Assembly (NCBI GenBank): GCA_022843125.1
Contig: JALHOG010000011.1
Span: 28,645 to 92,644, forward strand
From: Ilumatobacteraceae bacterium
GTDB lineage: Bacteria > Actinomycetota > Acidimicrobiia > Acidimicrobiales > Ilumatobacteraceae
Direction: 5' to 3'
Length of the DNA stretch: 64,000 bases
Position numbers and translations under genes: made by a program. Positions 52,837 through 61,707 of the stretch are shown here, one piece after another. Within the stretch, counting starts at the first letter, position 1; every line of letters starts with the position of its first letter. The notes under the pieces are model-generated. The model was not told the DNA's origin and made no database searches. It saw only the letters and a program-made list of their open reading frames with translations.

Positions 52837-53157
52837 ATGCCGCTGTCTGAGCACGAACAACGGATCCTTCGCCAGATCGAACAAGAACTCGCGTCCGATC
52901 CCAACTTCGCCGATCGTGCGTCGCGCATCTCGCGCCACCGCACGATGTGGCTCGTCGTCGGCATGGTGCTCGGCACCGTGCTCACCGTCGCCAGCTTGGC
53001 CGTCAGCTTCTGGCTGTCGTTCGCTGCGTTCGTGGGTGTGCTGGTGCTCGGCGTGATGCTGGAGAACGAGCTGCGCCTGATCGGCCGCGACAAGCTCGCC
53101 AGTGTGTCGCTCAACGCCTGGCTCGGCGGCGCCCGCCGGCCACGCAATCCCGAGTGA
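52837..53157 (+). CDS. DUF3040 family membrane protein
   Basis: 106 aa. N-terminal MPLSEHEQRILRQIEQELA is the DUF3040 signature, followed by two transmembrane helices (about residues 38-80). A common small actinobacterial protein near the division genes; exact role unknown. Its last codons and stop lie in the first copy of an 18-bp tandem repeat. Confidence 0.9.
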   Translation: MPLSEHEQRILRQIEQELASDPNFADRASRISRHRTMWLVVGMVLGTVLTVASLAVSFWLSFAAFVGVLVLGVMLENELRLIGRDKLASVSLNAWLGGARRPRNPE

Positions 53158-53214
53158 CCGCGCAACCCTGAGTGACCGTGCAATCCCGAGTGATCGCGCA
53201 CCTCTGCGTGACGC
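53143..53214 (+). repeat. 18-bp tandem repeat with serial in-frame stops
   Basis: Four copies (53143-53160, 53161-53178, 53179-53196, 53197-53214), the last degraded, of a unit like CGCAATCCCGAGTGACCG. The first copy is the 3' end of the DUF3040 gene with its TGA; because 18 is a multiple of three, each copy repeats the stop in the same frame. It fills the gap to the convergent transglutaminase gene. Confidence 0.7.
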
Positions 53215-53217
53215 GGC

Positions 53218-55458
53218 TCAGTTCCACTCGCTGAAGTAGCGGGCGGCTTTCCTGGTGACCGGCAGCGTGTCGGTCGCGATGCGTCCCACCTGTACGGCCC
53301 ATGCCTCGCAGTCGTCACCGAGCGTCTCTGCCTGCTGTTCGTCGATCGACTCGGGCCGGGCGTACTCGACCCGGTCGAGGGTGGCGGCGAGCGACGCCAT
53401 CGGGCGTGATGCGACCGGCAACTGGCTCGCCGTTGCCTCCGCCCACTCGTGAGAGGTCATCGACGGACGGGCATCGACGCCGGCGCGGGCCACGTCACGA
53501 CACGCCCGCTCCCACGCTGCAACGATTCGTTCGCGGGTCGCCCGGTGCCGTGCCCGGCTCGCTCGCAACCGCCGGGCGATCGCCGGTGCGGCGACGACCA
53601 GGGCACCCAGGCCGAGGATGACGAGCGGTGTCCACGGGATCGAACCGTCGCCGTCGGAGGTCGTCGTGGTGGTCGCCGGCCGCGGCGTCGGCTGCGCAGG
53701 GGCCTGGCCGTCGGGTCGGGGAGCGGCGGTGGTGGGCGGGCGGAAGACCGTGGTGGGGGGCGGGGGCAACGTGCCGGCGCTCACGCCTCCCTCGCCGGGC
53801 GCCTCCGCCGGGGACGTGTCCTGCTGGGCAGGGACACCGGTGACGTTCTCGGCGCCCGGGATGCCGCGGCTCGGGGTGGGTTCGAACGCAACCCAGCCGA
53901 CGCCGTCGAACCAGATCTCGGGCCAGGCGTGGGCGTTCTTGCCGAGCACGCTGTACCAGCCGTCGTCACCGAGCACCCCGGGCGTGAACCCGACGGCGAC
54001 TCGCGACGGGACCCCGAGCGAGCGGGCCATGGCCGCCATCGTCGCCGAGAACTGCTCGCAGTAGCCCGTTCTGATCTCCAGGAAGTTCTCGATCGCACTC
54101 GAACCGTGCCCGGACTGGACTTCCAGGCTGTAGGTGAAGCCGCGGAAGAAGTCCTGGAGGGCGAGCATCCGGTCGTAGTCGGTCGTGGCGCCGGCGGTGA
54201 CCTCGGCAGCGAGGTCGCGCACGGAGTCGGGGAAGTCGCCGGGCAGGCCGAGGAAGATGTCGTCCGGGGGGTTCGATGTGGTCGCTGCGCGCAGCACCTC
54301 GGGCGTGACGTCGGGTGTCTGGGAGATGATCGTGAACACCTCGCGCGGTTCGAGCGGGGAGGTCTTCACAAGGGTGCTCGTGTCGGTGTTGAGGCGGATG
54401 TCCTCGTTCGGGGCGACGCGTTGCGGGTCGGCCGCGGCGGGCAGGAGCGGCCCACCCAGCGAGAGGATCTGGATCTGCTGGCGGATCTCGCGTCCGCCGC
54501 CGGCCCCGAGATCGTCGTCGATGCGGGTGAGTGATCGCTTGGGGAGCTTGAACGTGCTGCCGTCGAACTCGGGCAGGGTGGTCTGCCGCCAGTACGCCTC
54601 GGCGTCGGCGTTGACCCGGAACAGCTCGACGTTGCCACGATTGACGAGGCGCGAGCGGATGTCGACCAGGGGGCTGAGCACCTCGGTGATGCCGCCGCCC
54701 CGCCCGCGGGTCTCGTAGAGGGGGTCGGCGCCGGCCCCCGGGATGCGCGGCCCGACCACTCCCGCGGCCACCGCCACGACAACCGCGGTCGCCGTTGCAG
54801 CGGGGAGCATCCACGCGGGTCGTCGCGACGACGAGAGCTCGACGCGGCGGCTCCGATCGTGCAGCACTCGCAGCGCCACGACGGCGAGGACCCCGGCGGC
54901 GATCAGCAGCACCGTGGCGGTGATGCGCAACCTCGGGCTGCCGAGCGCAGCGATGAAGACGAACAGCACACCGCCCGGCACGAGCGACTCGCCGCGCGCC
55001 TCGGCGCGGAACGCGAACGCGTCGGCCATGACGACGACGAGGACCATCGCCAGCGCAGCGAGAGTGGCCCAACCGACGTCGTAGATCACCGGCGCGACGG
55101 CGGTCTGGAATTGGTCGCGCACGACCGTCATGTCGAGGCGGAACTGTCGCCAGGTGTCGCGCCACGGGAAGATCGACGCGAAGGTCGACGGGTATTGGAC
55201 CGCAGCGACCAGCCACAGCAGACCGATCGCCATCGCAGGGATCGTGAGCCAGCCGCTGAGGTGCGCGCGCCGCAGCAGGAACGACAACCCGTGGCCGACC
55301 ACAGCGATGAGCGCGAGGTCGGAGAAGAACTCCCACCCGCTGAACACACGAGCGAACCCGAGCGCGACCGCAAGCGAGTAGGCCGTGACGGCGAGCGTCG
55401 CGACCAGATCGCGGTCGAGTGGGGTCGACCGGTCGGCTGCCGTGCTCGGTGCGTTCAC
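53218..55458 (-). CDS. transglutaminase-like membrane protein
   Basis: 746 aa. About six N-terminal hydrophobic helices (to residue ~230), an extracellular DUF3488-type region, then the transglutaminase core: TGYCEQFSATMAAMARSLGV (Cys), GKNAHAWPEIWFDGVGWV (His and Asp). A Pro/Thr-rich linker, one more helix (VILGLGALVVAAPAIA) and a DUF4129-like cytoplasmic tail end it. GTG 55458 overlaps the DUF58 stop (GTGA). Third gene of the MoxR-DUF58-TGase operon; function in envelope protein handling is inferred. Confidence 0.9.
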   Translation of the reverse strand: MNAPSTAADRSTPLDRDLVATLAVTAYSLAVALGFARVFSGWEFFSDLALIAVVGHGLSFLLRRAHLSGWLTIPAMAIGLLWLVAAVQYPSTFASIFPWRDTWRQFRLDMTVVRDQFQTAVAPVIYDVGWATLAALAMVLVVVMADAFAFRAEARGESLVPGGVLFVFIAALGSPRLRITATVLLIAAGVLAVVALRVLHDRSRRVELSSSRRPAWMLPAATATAVVVAVAAGVVGPRIPGAGADPLYETRGRGGGITEVLSPLVDIRSRLVNRGNVELFRVNADAEAYWRQTTLPEFDGSTFKLPKRSLTRIDDDLGAGGGREIRQQIQILSLGGPLLPAAADPQRVAPNEDIRLNTDTSTLVKTSPLEPREVFTIISQTPDVTPEVLRAATTSNPPDDIFLGLPGDFPDSVRDLAAEVTAGATTDYDRMLALQDFFRGFTYSLEVQSGHGSSAIENFLEIRTGYCEQFSATMAAMARSLGVPSRVAVGFTPGVLGDDGWYSVLGKNAHAWPEIWFDGVGWVAFEPTPSRGIPGAENVTGVPAQQDTSPAEAPGEGGVSAGTLPPPPTTVFRPPTTAAPRPDGQAPAQPTPRPATTTTTSDGDGSIPWTPLVILGLGALVVAAPAIARRLRASRARHRATRERIVAAWERACRDVARAGVDARPSMTSHEWAEATASQLPVASRPMASLAATLDRVEYARPESIDEQQAETLGDDCEAWAVQVGRIATDTLPVTRKAARYFSEWN

Positions 55459-56645
55459 GAAGGGGCGCCCGTCCCGCTCTCGGCAGCCGAGAACGAATGC
55501 GTCATGCCTCGGGCGCCGGCGAGCCGTTGCCAACCAGCTCGGAACGATGCGATCGACGAGGCGTCGACGCCGAGCCGGCCGCGCTGTGCCGCCGACGTGA
55601 CGCCGGTGAACACGCCGATCCGCGTGAGGGTGGGGTCGGCGATGCGCGCCGTGCGCCGCCACGCATCGGCGCTCGGTGTCGAGGTCACGACGATCACGAG
55701 ACCGAGGCCCTCGCCGGGGTCGCGTTCGAGCTCGCCGAGCGGCCCGCCGAGTTGGAGCGGTGCGAGCACCTGCAGCGCATGGCCCGACACGTCGGGCCCG
55801 CGGAGGTCGGCGCCGTTCGTGACGAAGCGTGTGGTGAGCCCGCTCCGTTCGGCGCTGAGCACGATGCTGCCGGCGGCGACGATCGCCCGTTCGAACACGT
55901 CGGCGCCCTCGGTGGTGACGGGAGCGGGGTAGGCGTCACCGTCGCGGTCGAGGACGATGATGCACCGTCGCACCCCTTGCGCCTCGTGCTGGCGAACCTT
56001 GAGGCCTTCCGAACGCGCCGAGGCCCGCCAGTGGATCGACCGCGGTTCGTCGCCGATCACATACTCGCGGAGGCTGTGGAACTCACCCGGCCCGATCCGT
56101 TGCGACAGCGCGAGGAGGTGACGGCCGAGCACGCCACTGCCGAGCGACGGCATCGGGAGCTCGAAGGTCTGCGGAGCGACGGTGATCTCGGTGGCGCCGG
56201 CGACGACGCGTTGGTCGATCGCGAGCCCGAGCAGGTCGCGTCGCTGGAGTGTGGTCGGGCCGACGACGAGCACACCGCGCCGACCGGCCGGCACCCGATA
56301 GCCCGCGGTGACCTGTGCGCGTGGGCCGAGCGCGCCGATGGTCATGTGGGCAGTGTTGGTCGTGCCGACCGGTTCGGCCAGATCGGCGCGAGGAGAGCGG
56401 CTGCGCCCGCGGTTGTCGATCAGGAGATCGACCCGACCCGTGTCGCCGACGGTGAGGACCGACGGGTGCACCCATCGTGAGATGGCGAGTTGCGGCCGTC
56501 GGAGGCGCACGGTGAGCACGGCGACGATCGCTGCGATCGCGAGCCCGGCGCCGATGACGAACAGCTCGAGGATGCCGAACACGCGCCCGATCACCAGCGC
56601 GGTCGCCGCTCCGACGAGCACGGTCCAGCCCTGGCGAGTCGGCAT
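55455..56645 (-). CDS. DUF58 family protein
   Basis: 396 aa. Two N-terminal transmembrane helices, then a beta-sandwich-like region and the DUF58 signature GPGEFHSLREYVIGDEPRSI and HWRASARSEGLKVRQ, followed by a vWA-like domain with VLDRDGDAYPAP. DUF58 proteins are normal partners of MoxR ATPases. Overlaps the transglutaminase gene by 4 nt and starts 4 nt after the moxR stop, so translation is coupled. Confidence 0.92.
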   Translation of the reverse strand: MPTRQGWTVLVGAATALVIGRVFGILELFVIGAGLAIAAIVAVLTVRLRRPQLAISRWVHPSVLTVGDTGRVDLLIDNRGRSRSPRADLAEPVGTTNTAHMTIGALGPRAQVTAGYRVPAGRRGVLVVGPTTLQRRDLLGLAIDQRVVAGATEITVAPQTFELPMPSLGSGVLGRHLLALSQRIGPGEFHSLREYVIGDEPRSIHWRASARSEGLKVRQHEAQGVRRCIIVLDRDGDAYPAPVTTEGADVFERAIVAAGSIVLSAERSGLTTRFVTNGADLRGPDVSGHALQVLAPLQLGGPLGELERDPGEGLGLVIVVTSTPSADAWRRTARIADPTLTRIGVFTGVTSAAQRGRLGVDASSIASFRAGWQRLAGARGMTHSFSAAESGTGAPS

Positions 56646-56649
56646 AAGG

Positions 56650-57609
56650 TCAGCGGGCCACCGGCACCGAGACGTCGGCGAGGAGCTCGCGGACGGCGTC
56701 CTCGGACGAGGTGCGGGCGTTGCTACCGGCCTTCAGCAGCAGTCGGTGGGACAGGACGGACACGGCGACGGCCTTGACGTCGTCGGGGGTCGCGTAGTCG
56801 CGGCCGCGCGCAGCGGCGTGGGCTCGCACAGCGGCGGCCAGCTGCAGGGTGGCACGGGGTGACAGCCCCAGCTCGATCGCCGAGTGACGCCGGCTCGCCT
56901 CGGCGATGTCGACCATGTAGGACTTGAGCGCGCTCGCGAGGTACACCGATCGAACGCTCGCGATCATCGACAGCACCTCGGCCGTGGTGACGACGGGTCG
57001 CAACTCTCGAATGGCCTCGGTCGAGCCCTGACCGTCGAGGATCGCGATCTCGGCGGTGCGGCCCGGGTAACCGATCGAGATCCGCAGGAGGAAGCGGTCG
57101 AGCTGGCTCTCGGGCAGCCGGTAGGTGCCCTCCTGCTCGACAGGGTTCTGGGTGGCGATCACCATGAACGGGGGTGAGAGCTTGTGGGTGGTGCCGTCGG
57201 CCGTCACCTGTCGCTCCTCCATGGCTTCGAGGAGCGCCGACTGCGTCTTCGGCGACGCACGGTTGATCTCGTCGGCGAGCACGATGTTCGCGAACAGGGG
57301 GCCGGGCTGGAATCGGAACTGCTCGGTCGAGCGCTCGTAGATGCTGACACCCACGAGATCGGTCGGGAGCAGATCGGGTGTGAACTGCACCCGTTTCCAG
57401 GTGCAGTCGATCGACGCGGCCAGGGCCTTGGCGAGGCTGGTCTTGCCGACCCCCGGCACGTCCTCGATCAGCAGGTGGCCCTCGGCCAGCAGCGCCATGA
57501 CCGAGAACTCGATCGCCTCCCGCTTGCCGTGAACCACCGTGGTGATGTTGGCGACGACGCTGTCGAAGAGGTTTGCGAAGCTGGTCGTCGGCTGAGCGGT
57601 GTCCGTCAC
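56650..57609 (-). CDS. MoxR family AAA+ ATPase
   Basis: 319 aa. Walker A EDVPGVGKTSLAKALA, Walker B NIVLADEINRASPKTQSALL, sensor 1 VIATQNPVEQEGTYRLPESQ with the arginine finger in LDRF, and a C-terminal lid. A chaperone-like ATPase that should act with the DUF58 and transglutaminase proteins. GTG 57609 has TACCCT (57623-57618) 8 nt upstream. Confidence 0.93.
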   Translation of the reverse strand: MTDTAQPTTSFANLFDSVVANITTVVHGKREAIEFSVMALLAEGHLLIEDVPGVGKTSLAKALAASIDCTWKRVQFTPDLLPTDLVGVSIYERSTEQFRFQPGPLFANIVLADEINRASPKTQSALLEAMEERQVTADGTTHKLSPPFMVIATQNPVEQEGTYRLPESQLDRFLLRISIGYPGRTAEIAILDGQGSTEAIRELRPVVTTAEVLSMIASVRSVYLASALKSYMVDIAEASRRHSAIELGLSPRATLQLAAAVRAHAAARGRDYATPDDVKAVAVSVLSHRLLLKAGSNARTSSEDAVRELLADVSVPVAR

Positions 57610-57656
57610 GGACGGGAAGGGTAGACGCTGGCCGGGTGACGTGCGCCGCGCTGCGG

Positions 57657-57662
57657 TACCGT
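57657..57662 (+). promoter_or_regulatory. -10 element of the ROK gene leader
   Basis: TACCGT, 7 nt before GTG 57670, which opens a 19-codon frame coupled to the ROK gene. The moxR -10 hexamer points the other way 34 bp to the left. Confidence 0.4.
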
Positions 57663-57669
57663 GCGACCA

Positions 57670-57729
57670 GTGGAACACCCGTCGGCACGCGCACGATCGT
57701 CTGCCCGAGCGTCGAGGCGTCGACGGTGA
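57670..57729 (+). CDS. candidate leader peptide, coupled to ROK gene
   Basis: GTG 57670 to TGA 57727-57729 encodes 19 residues ending in five basic-rich positions (about eight Arg in total). The stop overlaps the ROK gene start as GTGA, a typical coupling overlap, and the GTG lies 7 nt after a -10 hexamer. It could be a leader or upstream ORF controlling ROK translation. No database family would be expected. It may be chance in this GC-rich DNA. Confidence 0.35.
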   Translation: MEHPSARARSSARASRRRR

Positions 57730-58889
57730 GCGACCCCGGCCCGCGGGACCCAGGCCAGCGCGAGACCACCGGGCCACGCGGCGTGCGGCGATCCGTTCCC
57801 GTGACCGAGCGGGTCGTCGTGCTCGACCCGGCATCGGGTCGGCGCGCCGGCCAGACGGCCGACGCCGAGGCCGAGCCGACGCCACCGCCACGACCCGGCG
57901 TCCCCGGGTATCTCGCGATCGACCTCGGGGCGAGCCGGCTCGCTGCCGGGATCGTCGACCAGGACGGCGAGGTCGTCCTCCGCGACCGGGTGGCCACGCC
58001 GGCACGCAACGTGTGGCCGGTGCTCACCCAGTTGGTCGGTCGTGTGCTCGCTGCCAACCCCGGCGATGTCGAGCCCCAGATCGTCGGCGTCACGTGTCCT
58101 GGCCCGATCGACCGCGGCACGGGCTCGATGAAGCCGATCGGCATGCCGATGTGGCACGGATTCCCGATCCGTCGCGAGTTGGTCGAGATCACGGGGCTCG
58201 ATGTGGAGATGGAAACCCCAGGCCGGGCGCTGGCCCTCGCCGAGATGTGGCGGGGCGACGCGGCCGAGCAGCCGGCTGGTTCCACGTGCTTCGCGACCAT
58301 GGTGCTGGGCGACGACGCGGACGGTGGGTTCGTCGTGCACGGACGCCTGGTGAACGGGCTCACCGGCAACCTCGGTCAGTTCGGGCACCTCGTCGTCGAA
58401 CCCGAGGGCATGCCCTGCGCCTGCGGGGCGGCGGGATGCCTCACGATGTACGCGAGCGCTCGCGGCATCGAGGCCAGCACCAATCGAGAGCTCCGGCGCA
58501 CTCCCGTCGCGATCGTCGAGCGCACCGGGATCATGGTCGCTCGGGCCTGCGCCTCGGTCGCAGCGATGCTCGACGTCACCGAGATCGTGCTCGGCGGCGT
58601 CGTCCCGTCCGTGTTCGGAGACCCGTTCTTCGAGGCGCTCGATCGCGAACTCGATCAGCGCAGCGGGCTCGGGCACCTCGAACGGATGCGGGTTCGTGGC
58701 GTCAGTCCGGGACGCATCGGGCCGCTCGTCGCCGCGGCCGCAGTCGCGAGACAGCGTCACCTCTCGGAGCCCATCGACGCCGCCGATGCCACCGACGATG
58801 CCACCGCCGATGCCACCGACGACGTGCCCGGCGCCGAGGGTGAGGACGATCGCAGCGGTCCTGGCGTCGAAGCGATTACCGCTCGGTAA
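57726..58889 (+). CDS. ROK family protein
   Basis: 387 aa from GTG 57726. A ~55-residue Pro/Arg-rich lead precedes the actin-like fold: YLAIDLGASRLAAGIVD, VGVTCPGPIDRGTGSMKP, FATMVLGDDADGGFVVHG, zinc motif CACGAAGCLTMYAS. The usual ROK ATP site DVGGTK reads DLGASR, so kinase activity needs testing. The C-terminus is an acidic Asp/Ala/Thr tail. An internal GTG at 57801 would remove part of the lead. Divergent from moxR; an acyl-CoA dehydrogenase follows 17 bp later. Confidence 0.8.
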   Translation: MSDPGPRDPGQRETTGPRGVRRSVPVTERVVVLDPASGRRAGQTADAEAEPTPPPRPGVPGYLAIDLGASRLAAGIVDQDGEVVLRDRVATPARNVWPVLTQLVGRVLAANPGDVEPQIVGVTCPGPIDRGTGSMKPIGMPMWHGFPIRRELVEITGLDVEMETPGRALALAEMWRGDAAEQPAGSTCFATMVLGDDADGGFVVHGRLVNGLTGNLGQFGHLVVEPEGMPCACGAAGCLTMYASARGIEASTNRELRRTPVAIVERTGIMVARACASVAAMLDVTEIVLGGVVPSVFGDPFFEALDRELDQRSGLGHLERMRVRGVSPGRIGPLVAAAAVARQRHLSEPIDAADATDDATADATDDVPGAEGEDDRSGPGVEAITAR

Positions 58890-58906
58890 CTCTTCCCGCC
58901 GGGGCC

Positions 58907-60145
58907 ATGGATACGCTCGACGCGATGCGGCCCACGTACTCCCGAGACGCCGAGGTCTACCGCCAGAAGGTCCAGGCGTTCCTCGCCGAGAAGCTCCCCG
59001 CCAACTGGGGTGGCATCGGTCAGCTGACCGGCGATGCCCTCACCGACTTCGTCACCGAGTGGCGGGCGACGCTGTACGAGGCGGGCTACCTCGCCCCGGG
59101 CTGGCCGGTCGCCTACGGCGGAGCGGGCCTCTCGGCGCTCGAGCAGGTGATCCTCGCCGAGGAGTTCGCCCGTGCCGGGGTGCCGACGGGTGGACCCAAC
59201 GACGTGTTCGGCATCCAGATGCTCGGCAACACGATCCTGCTGATGGGTTCGGACGAGCAGAAGGCGCAGTACCTGCCGCGCATCCTCAGCGGCGAAGACA
59301 CGTGGTGCCAGGGCTACAGCGAGCCGAACGCCGGATCAGACCTCTCCAACGTCGGCCTGAAGGCCGAGCTCGACGGCGACCAGTGGGTCCTCAACGGCCA
59401 GAAGATCTGGACGTCGGCCGGGCACCTCGCCGATCACATCTTCACGCTGGCCCGCACCGATCCCGACGCGCCGAAGCACAAGGGGATCTCGTTCCTCCTG
59501 GTCGACATGCGCCAGCCCGGCGTCGAGGTGCGCCCGATCAAGATGATCTCGGGTGAGAGCGAGTTCAACGAGGTGTTCTACACCGACGCTGTCTGCCCCA
59601 AGGAGAACGTCGTCGGTGGGGTGAACGACGGGTGGCGTGTCGCGATGGCGCTGCTCGGCTTCGAGCGTGGTGAGGCGGCTGCCACCCAGCCGATCCGTTT
59701 CCAGGCCGAGGTCGATCGGCTCCTGCTGCTCGCCAAGGAGCGCGGCGTCGCCGGCGATCCCGTCGTCCGCCAGAAGCTCGCGTGGGCGTACTCGATGGTC
59801 CAGATCATGCGGTTCAGCGGTATGCGGGTGCTCACCCAGTTCCTGCAGGGTCACCACCCCGGTCCCGATGCCGCGATCTCGAAGCTCTACTGGAGCGAGT
59901 ACCACAAGCTGGTCACCGAGATCGCCGTCGACATCTACGGTGCCGAGGGGATGACCATCACCGGTCGCACGCCGTCATCGGCATTCGCGTCCGACGATGC
60001 CGGTGCGCCCAACACCACGGGCTCGTGGGTCAACACGTTCTTGAACGCCCGGGCCGGCACCATCTACGCAGGCTCGTCGCAGATCCAGCGCAACATCATC
60101 GGTGAGATGGTGCTCGGTCTGCCGAAGGAGCCGAAGCCCGGGTGA
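58907..60145 (+). CDS. acyl-CoA dehydrogenase
   Basis: 412 aa FAD flavoenzyme. QGYSEPNAGSDLSNVGLKAE (FAD and substrate), WVLNGQKIWTSAGHLADH, FLLVDMRQPGVEVRPIKMIS and the C-terminal SQIQRNIIGEMVLGLP. The active-site base is in the usual C-terminal region (LYWSEYHKLVTEIAVD, then the Glu-containing GAEGMT). Substrate chain length not readable. Its stop overlaps the next gene (GTGA). Confidence 0.92.
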   Translation: MDTLDAMRPTYSRDAEVYRQKVQAFLAEKLPANWGGIGQLTGDALTDFVTEWRATLYEAGYLAPGWPVAYGGAGLSALEQVILAEEFARAGVPTGGPNDVFGIQMLGNTILLMGSDEQKAQYLPRILSGEDTWCQGYSEPNAGSDLSNVGLKAELDGDQWVLNGQKIWTSAGHLADHIFTLARTDPDAPKHKGISFLLVDMRQPGVEVRPIKMISGESEFNEVFYTDAVCPKENVVGGVNDGWRVAMALLGFERGEAAATQPIRFQAEVDRLLLLAKERGVAGDPVVRQKLAWAYSMVQIMRFSGMRVLTQFLQGHHPGPDAAISKLYWSEYHKLVTEIAVDIYGAEGMTITGRTPSSAFASDDAGAPNTTGSWVNTFLNARAGTIYAGSSQIQRNIIGEMVLGLPKEPKPG

Positions 60146-60414
60146 GCAGCCAGCGTGTCGGCGTGATCGGCGCGGTCCGGATGGGCGGGGCGGTGGCGAA
60201 GCGCCCCGATCTGTGGCGCACTGCCGTGCGTCAGGCCCGGCGCACGGCACAGCCGGGCTGGTGGCGACGCCGGCCCTTTCTCCCCCTGCCGTCGGGCGAG
60301 TATCTCCACTTCCGGTTGGTCACCCAGTACGGCGAAACCGGTGATCCGCCGACGCCGCACGATGTGGTGGACTATCTCGCATGGTGCCGGGAATGGGAGC
60401 GTTCGCTCGGATGA
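60142..60414 (+). CDS. small conserved-looking protein
   Basis: 90 aa, starting as GTGA in the acyl-CoA dehydrogenase stop, which is good evidence of expression. Basic N-terminus, then PFLPLPSGEYLHFRLVTQY and the C-terminal HDVVDYLAWCREWERSLG. Soluble. Family not recognised; role unknown, perhaps with the dehydrogenase. Confidence 0.6.
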   Translation: MSSQRVGVIGAVRMGGAVAKRPDLWRTAVRQARRTAQPGWWRRRPFLPLPSGEYLHFRLVTQYGETGDPPTPHDVVDYLAWCREWERSLG

Positions 60415-60449
60415 ACATGCGCACCGGACCTGCGAGGGGACGGTGAGCC

Positions 60450-60950
60450 ATGCGACGCGCGCTCGTGCTCAACGCCAGTTACGAGCCCCTCAGCATCGTG
60501 TCGTCGCGACGGGCGGTGTGTCTCGTCCTCGATGAGAAGGCCGAGCTGGTGGAGGCCGACGGTCACGAGGTGCTCCACTCGGTCTCGCTCGCAGTGCCGA
60601 TGCCCGTGGTTGTCCGGCTCCGCTACATGGTGAAGACGCCTCGCCGTTCCGCAGCGACCGTGTCGCGGCGTGCCGTGTTCGCTCGCGACGAGTACCGGTG
60701 CCAGTACTGCGGGGCCAGGGCCGACTCGATCGACCATGTGCTGCCGCGGTCGCGCGGTGGCCCGCACGTGTGGGAGAACCTGGCGGCGGCGTGCCGGCCG
60801 TGCAACACGCGCAAGCGCGATCGGACGCCCGACGAGGCCGGTATGCGGCTGATGCGTCCGTGCCGCGCGCCCCGGCCATCGGCCTGGGTCACGCTCGGGG
60901 CGCCGCTCGTCCTCGATGCGTGGAAGCCGTATCTCGCTCTCGCGAGCTGA
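60450..60950 (+). CDS. HNH endonuclease
   Basis: 166 aa. N-terminal RRALVLNASYEPLSIVSSRR, then YRCQYCGARADSIDHVLPRS and CRPCNTRKRDRTPDEAG form the CxxC..H..CxxC HNH nuclease, a common stand-alone actinobacterial protein whose in vivo substrate is unknown. GGTGAG a few bases before the ATG gives a ribosome site. Unrelated to the DUF222 HNH protein upstream in the window. Confidence 0.88.
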   Translation: MRRALVLNASYEPLSIVSSRRAVCLVLDEKAELVEADGHEVLHSVSLAVPMPVVVRLRYMVKTPRRSAATVSRRAVFARDEYRCQYCGARADSIDHVLPRSRGGPHVWENLAAACRPCNTRKRDRTPDEAGMRLMRPCRAPRPSAWVTLGAPLVLDAWKPYLALAS

Positions 60951-61037
60951 CCAGACGCGGTCGGCGTTGGCGGGCTGATCGGACTCACCCGCCGCACGAC
61001 GACCGTGTCGTCGCGTCGAGCGCCTTATGGTGAACGG

Positions 61038-61694
61038 GTGATCACGTCGCTGATCGAGCAGCAGGGGAGCGTCGCTCAGTTGCATGCGCTCGACCCGTTC
61101 TCGGGCGGCGGGCTCGATGCCCCGCAGGTCTGGTGGTGCCGGCCGGATCGCGATGCCATCGTCCTCGGCTCACGCCAGGCACCCGACCTGCTCGACGCGG
61201 CGGCATGTGACGAGGCCGGGCTCGCGATCGCCCGCCGGCGGTCGGGCGGCGGGCTCGTCGTCATCCGGCGCGACGCGATGGTGTGGATCGATCTCGTCCT
61301 GCCGCACGGGGTCGCTCCCGACGATGTGCGCGGGGCGATGGTGTGGGCGGGCGAGCGGTGGCGCTCCGCGTTGATCGAGGTGGCGGGTGCACCTGCGGAC
61401 GGGCTCCGGGTGCACGACGGTGGCATGGTCGACTCGGCGTGGTCGACGTTGGTCTGTTTCGCGGGGATCGGGCCCGGTGAGGTGCTCGACCACGGCGCCA
61501 AGCTGGTCGGTCTGAGCCAGCGGCGCACCCGATCGGGCGCCCGGATCCAGGGCCTGCTGCACACCGCTGCGATCGTGACCGACTACACCCACCTCGTGCG
61601 CAGCGCCGTACCTGTCGGGATGCCTCCGACGCCGGCGGTGCTCGCGGTCGACGCCGGACGGCTCGCTGCGGCGCTCAGCGAGCGACTGTGTTGA
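61038..61694 (+). CDS. lipoate-protein ligase A family protein
   Basis: 218 aa. Biotin/lipoate ligase fold: ARRRSGGGLVVIRRDAMVW (lipoyl-AMP loop), DGGMVDSAWSTLVCFAGIG and the Lys in HGAKLVGLSQRR. Shorter than full LplA and missing the C-terminal accessory domain, so it could be a transferase or ligase partner. GTG 61038 lies 6 nt after TATGGT (61026-61031). Confidence 0.75.
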   Translation: MITSLIEQQGSVAQLHALDPFSGGGLDAPQVWWCRPDRDAIVLGSRQAPDLLDAAACDEAGLAIARRRSGGGLVVIRRDAMVWIDLVLPHGVAPDDVRGAMVWAGERWRSALIEVAGAPADGLRVHDGGMVDSAWSTLVCFAGIGPGEVLDHGAKLVGLSQRRTRSGARIQGLLHTAAIVTDYTHLVRSAVPVGMPPTPAVLAVDAGRLAAALSERLC

Positions 61695-61707
61695 TCAACT
61701 GACACGA

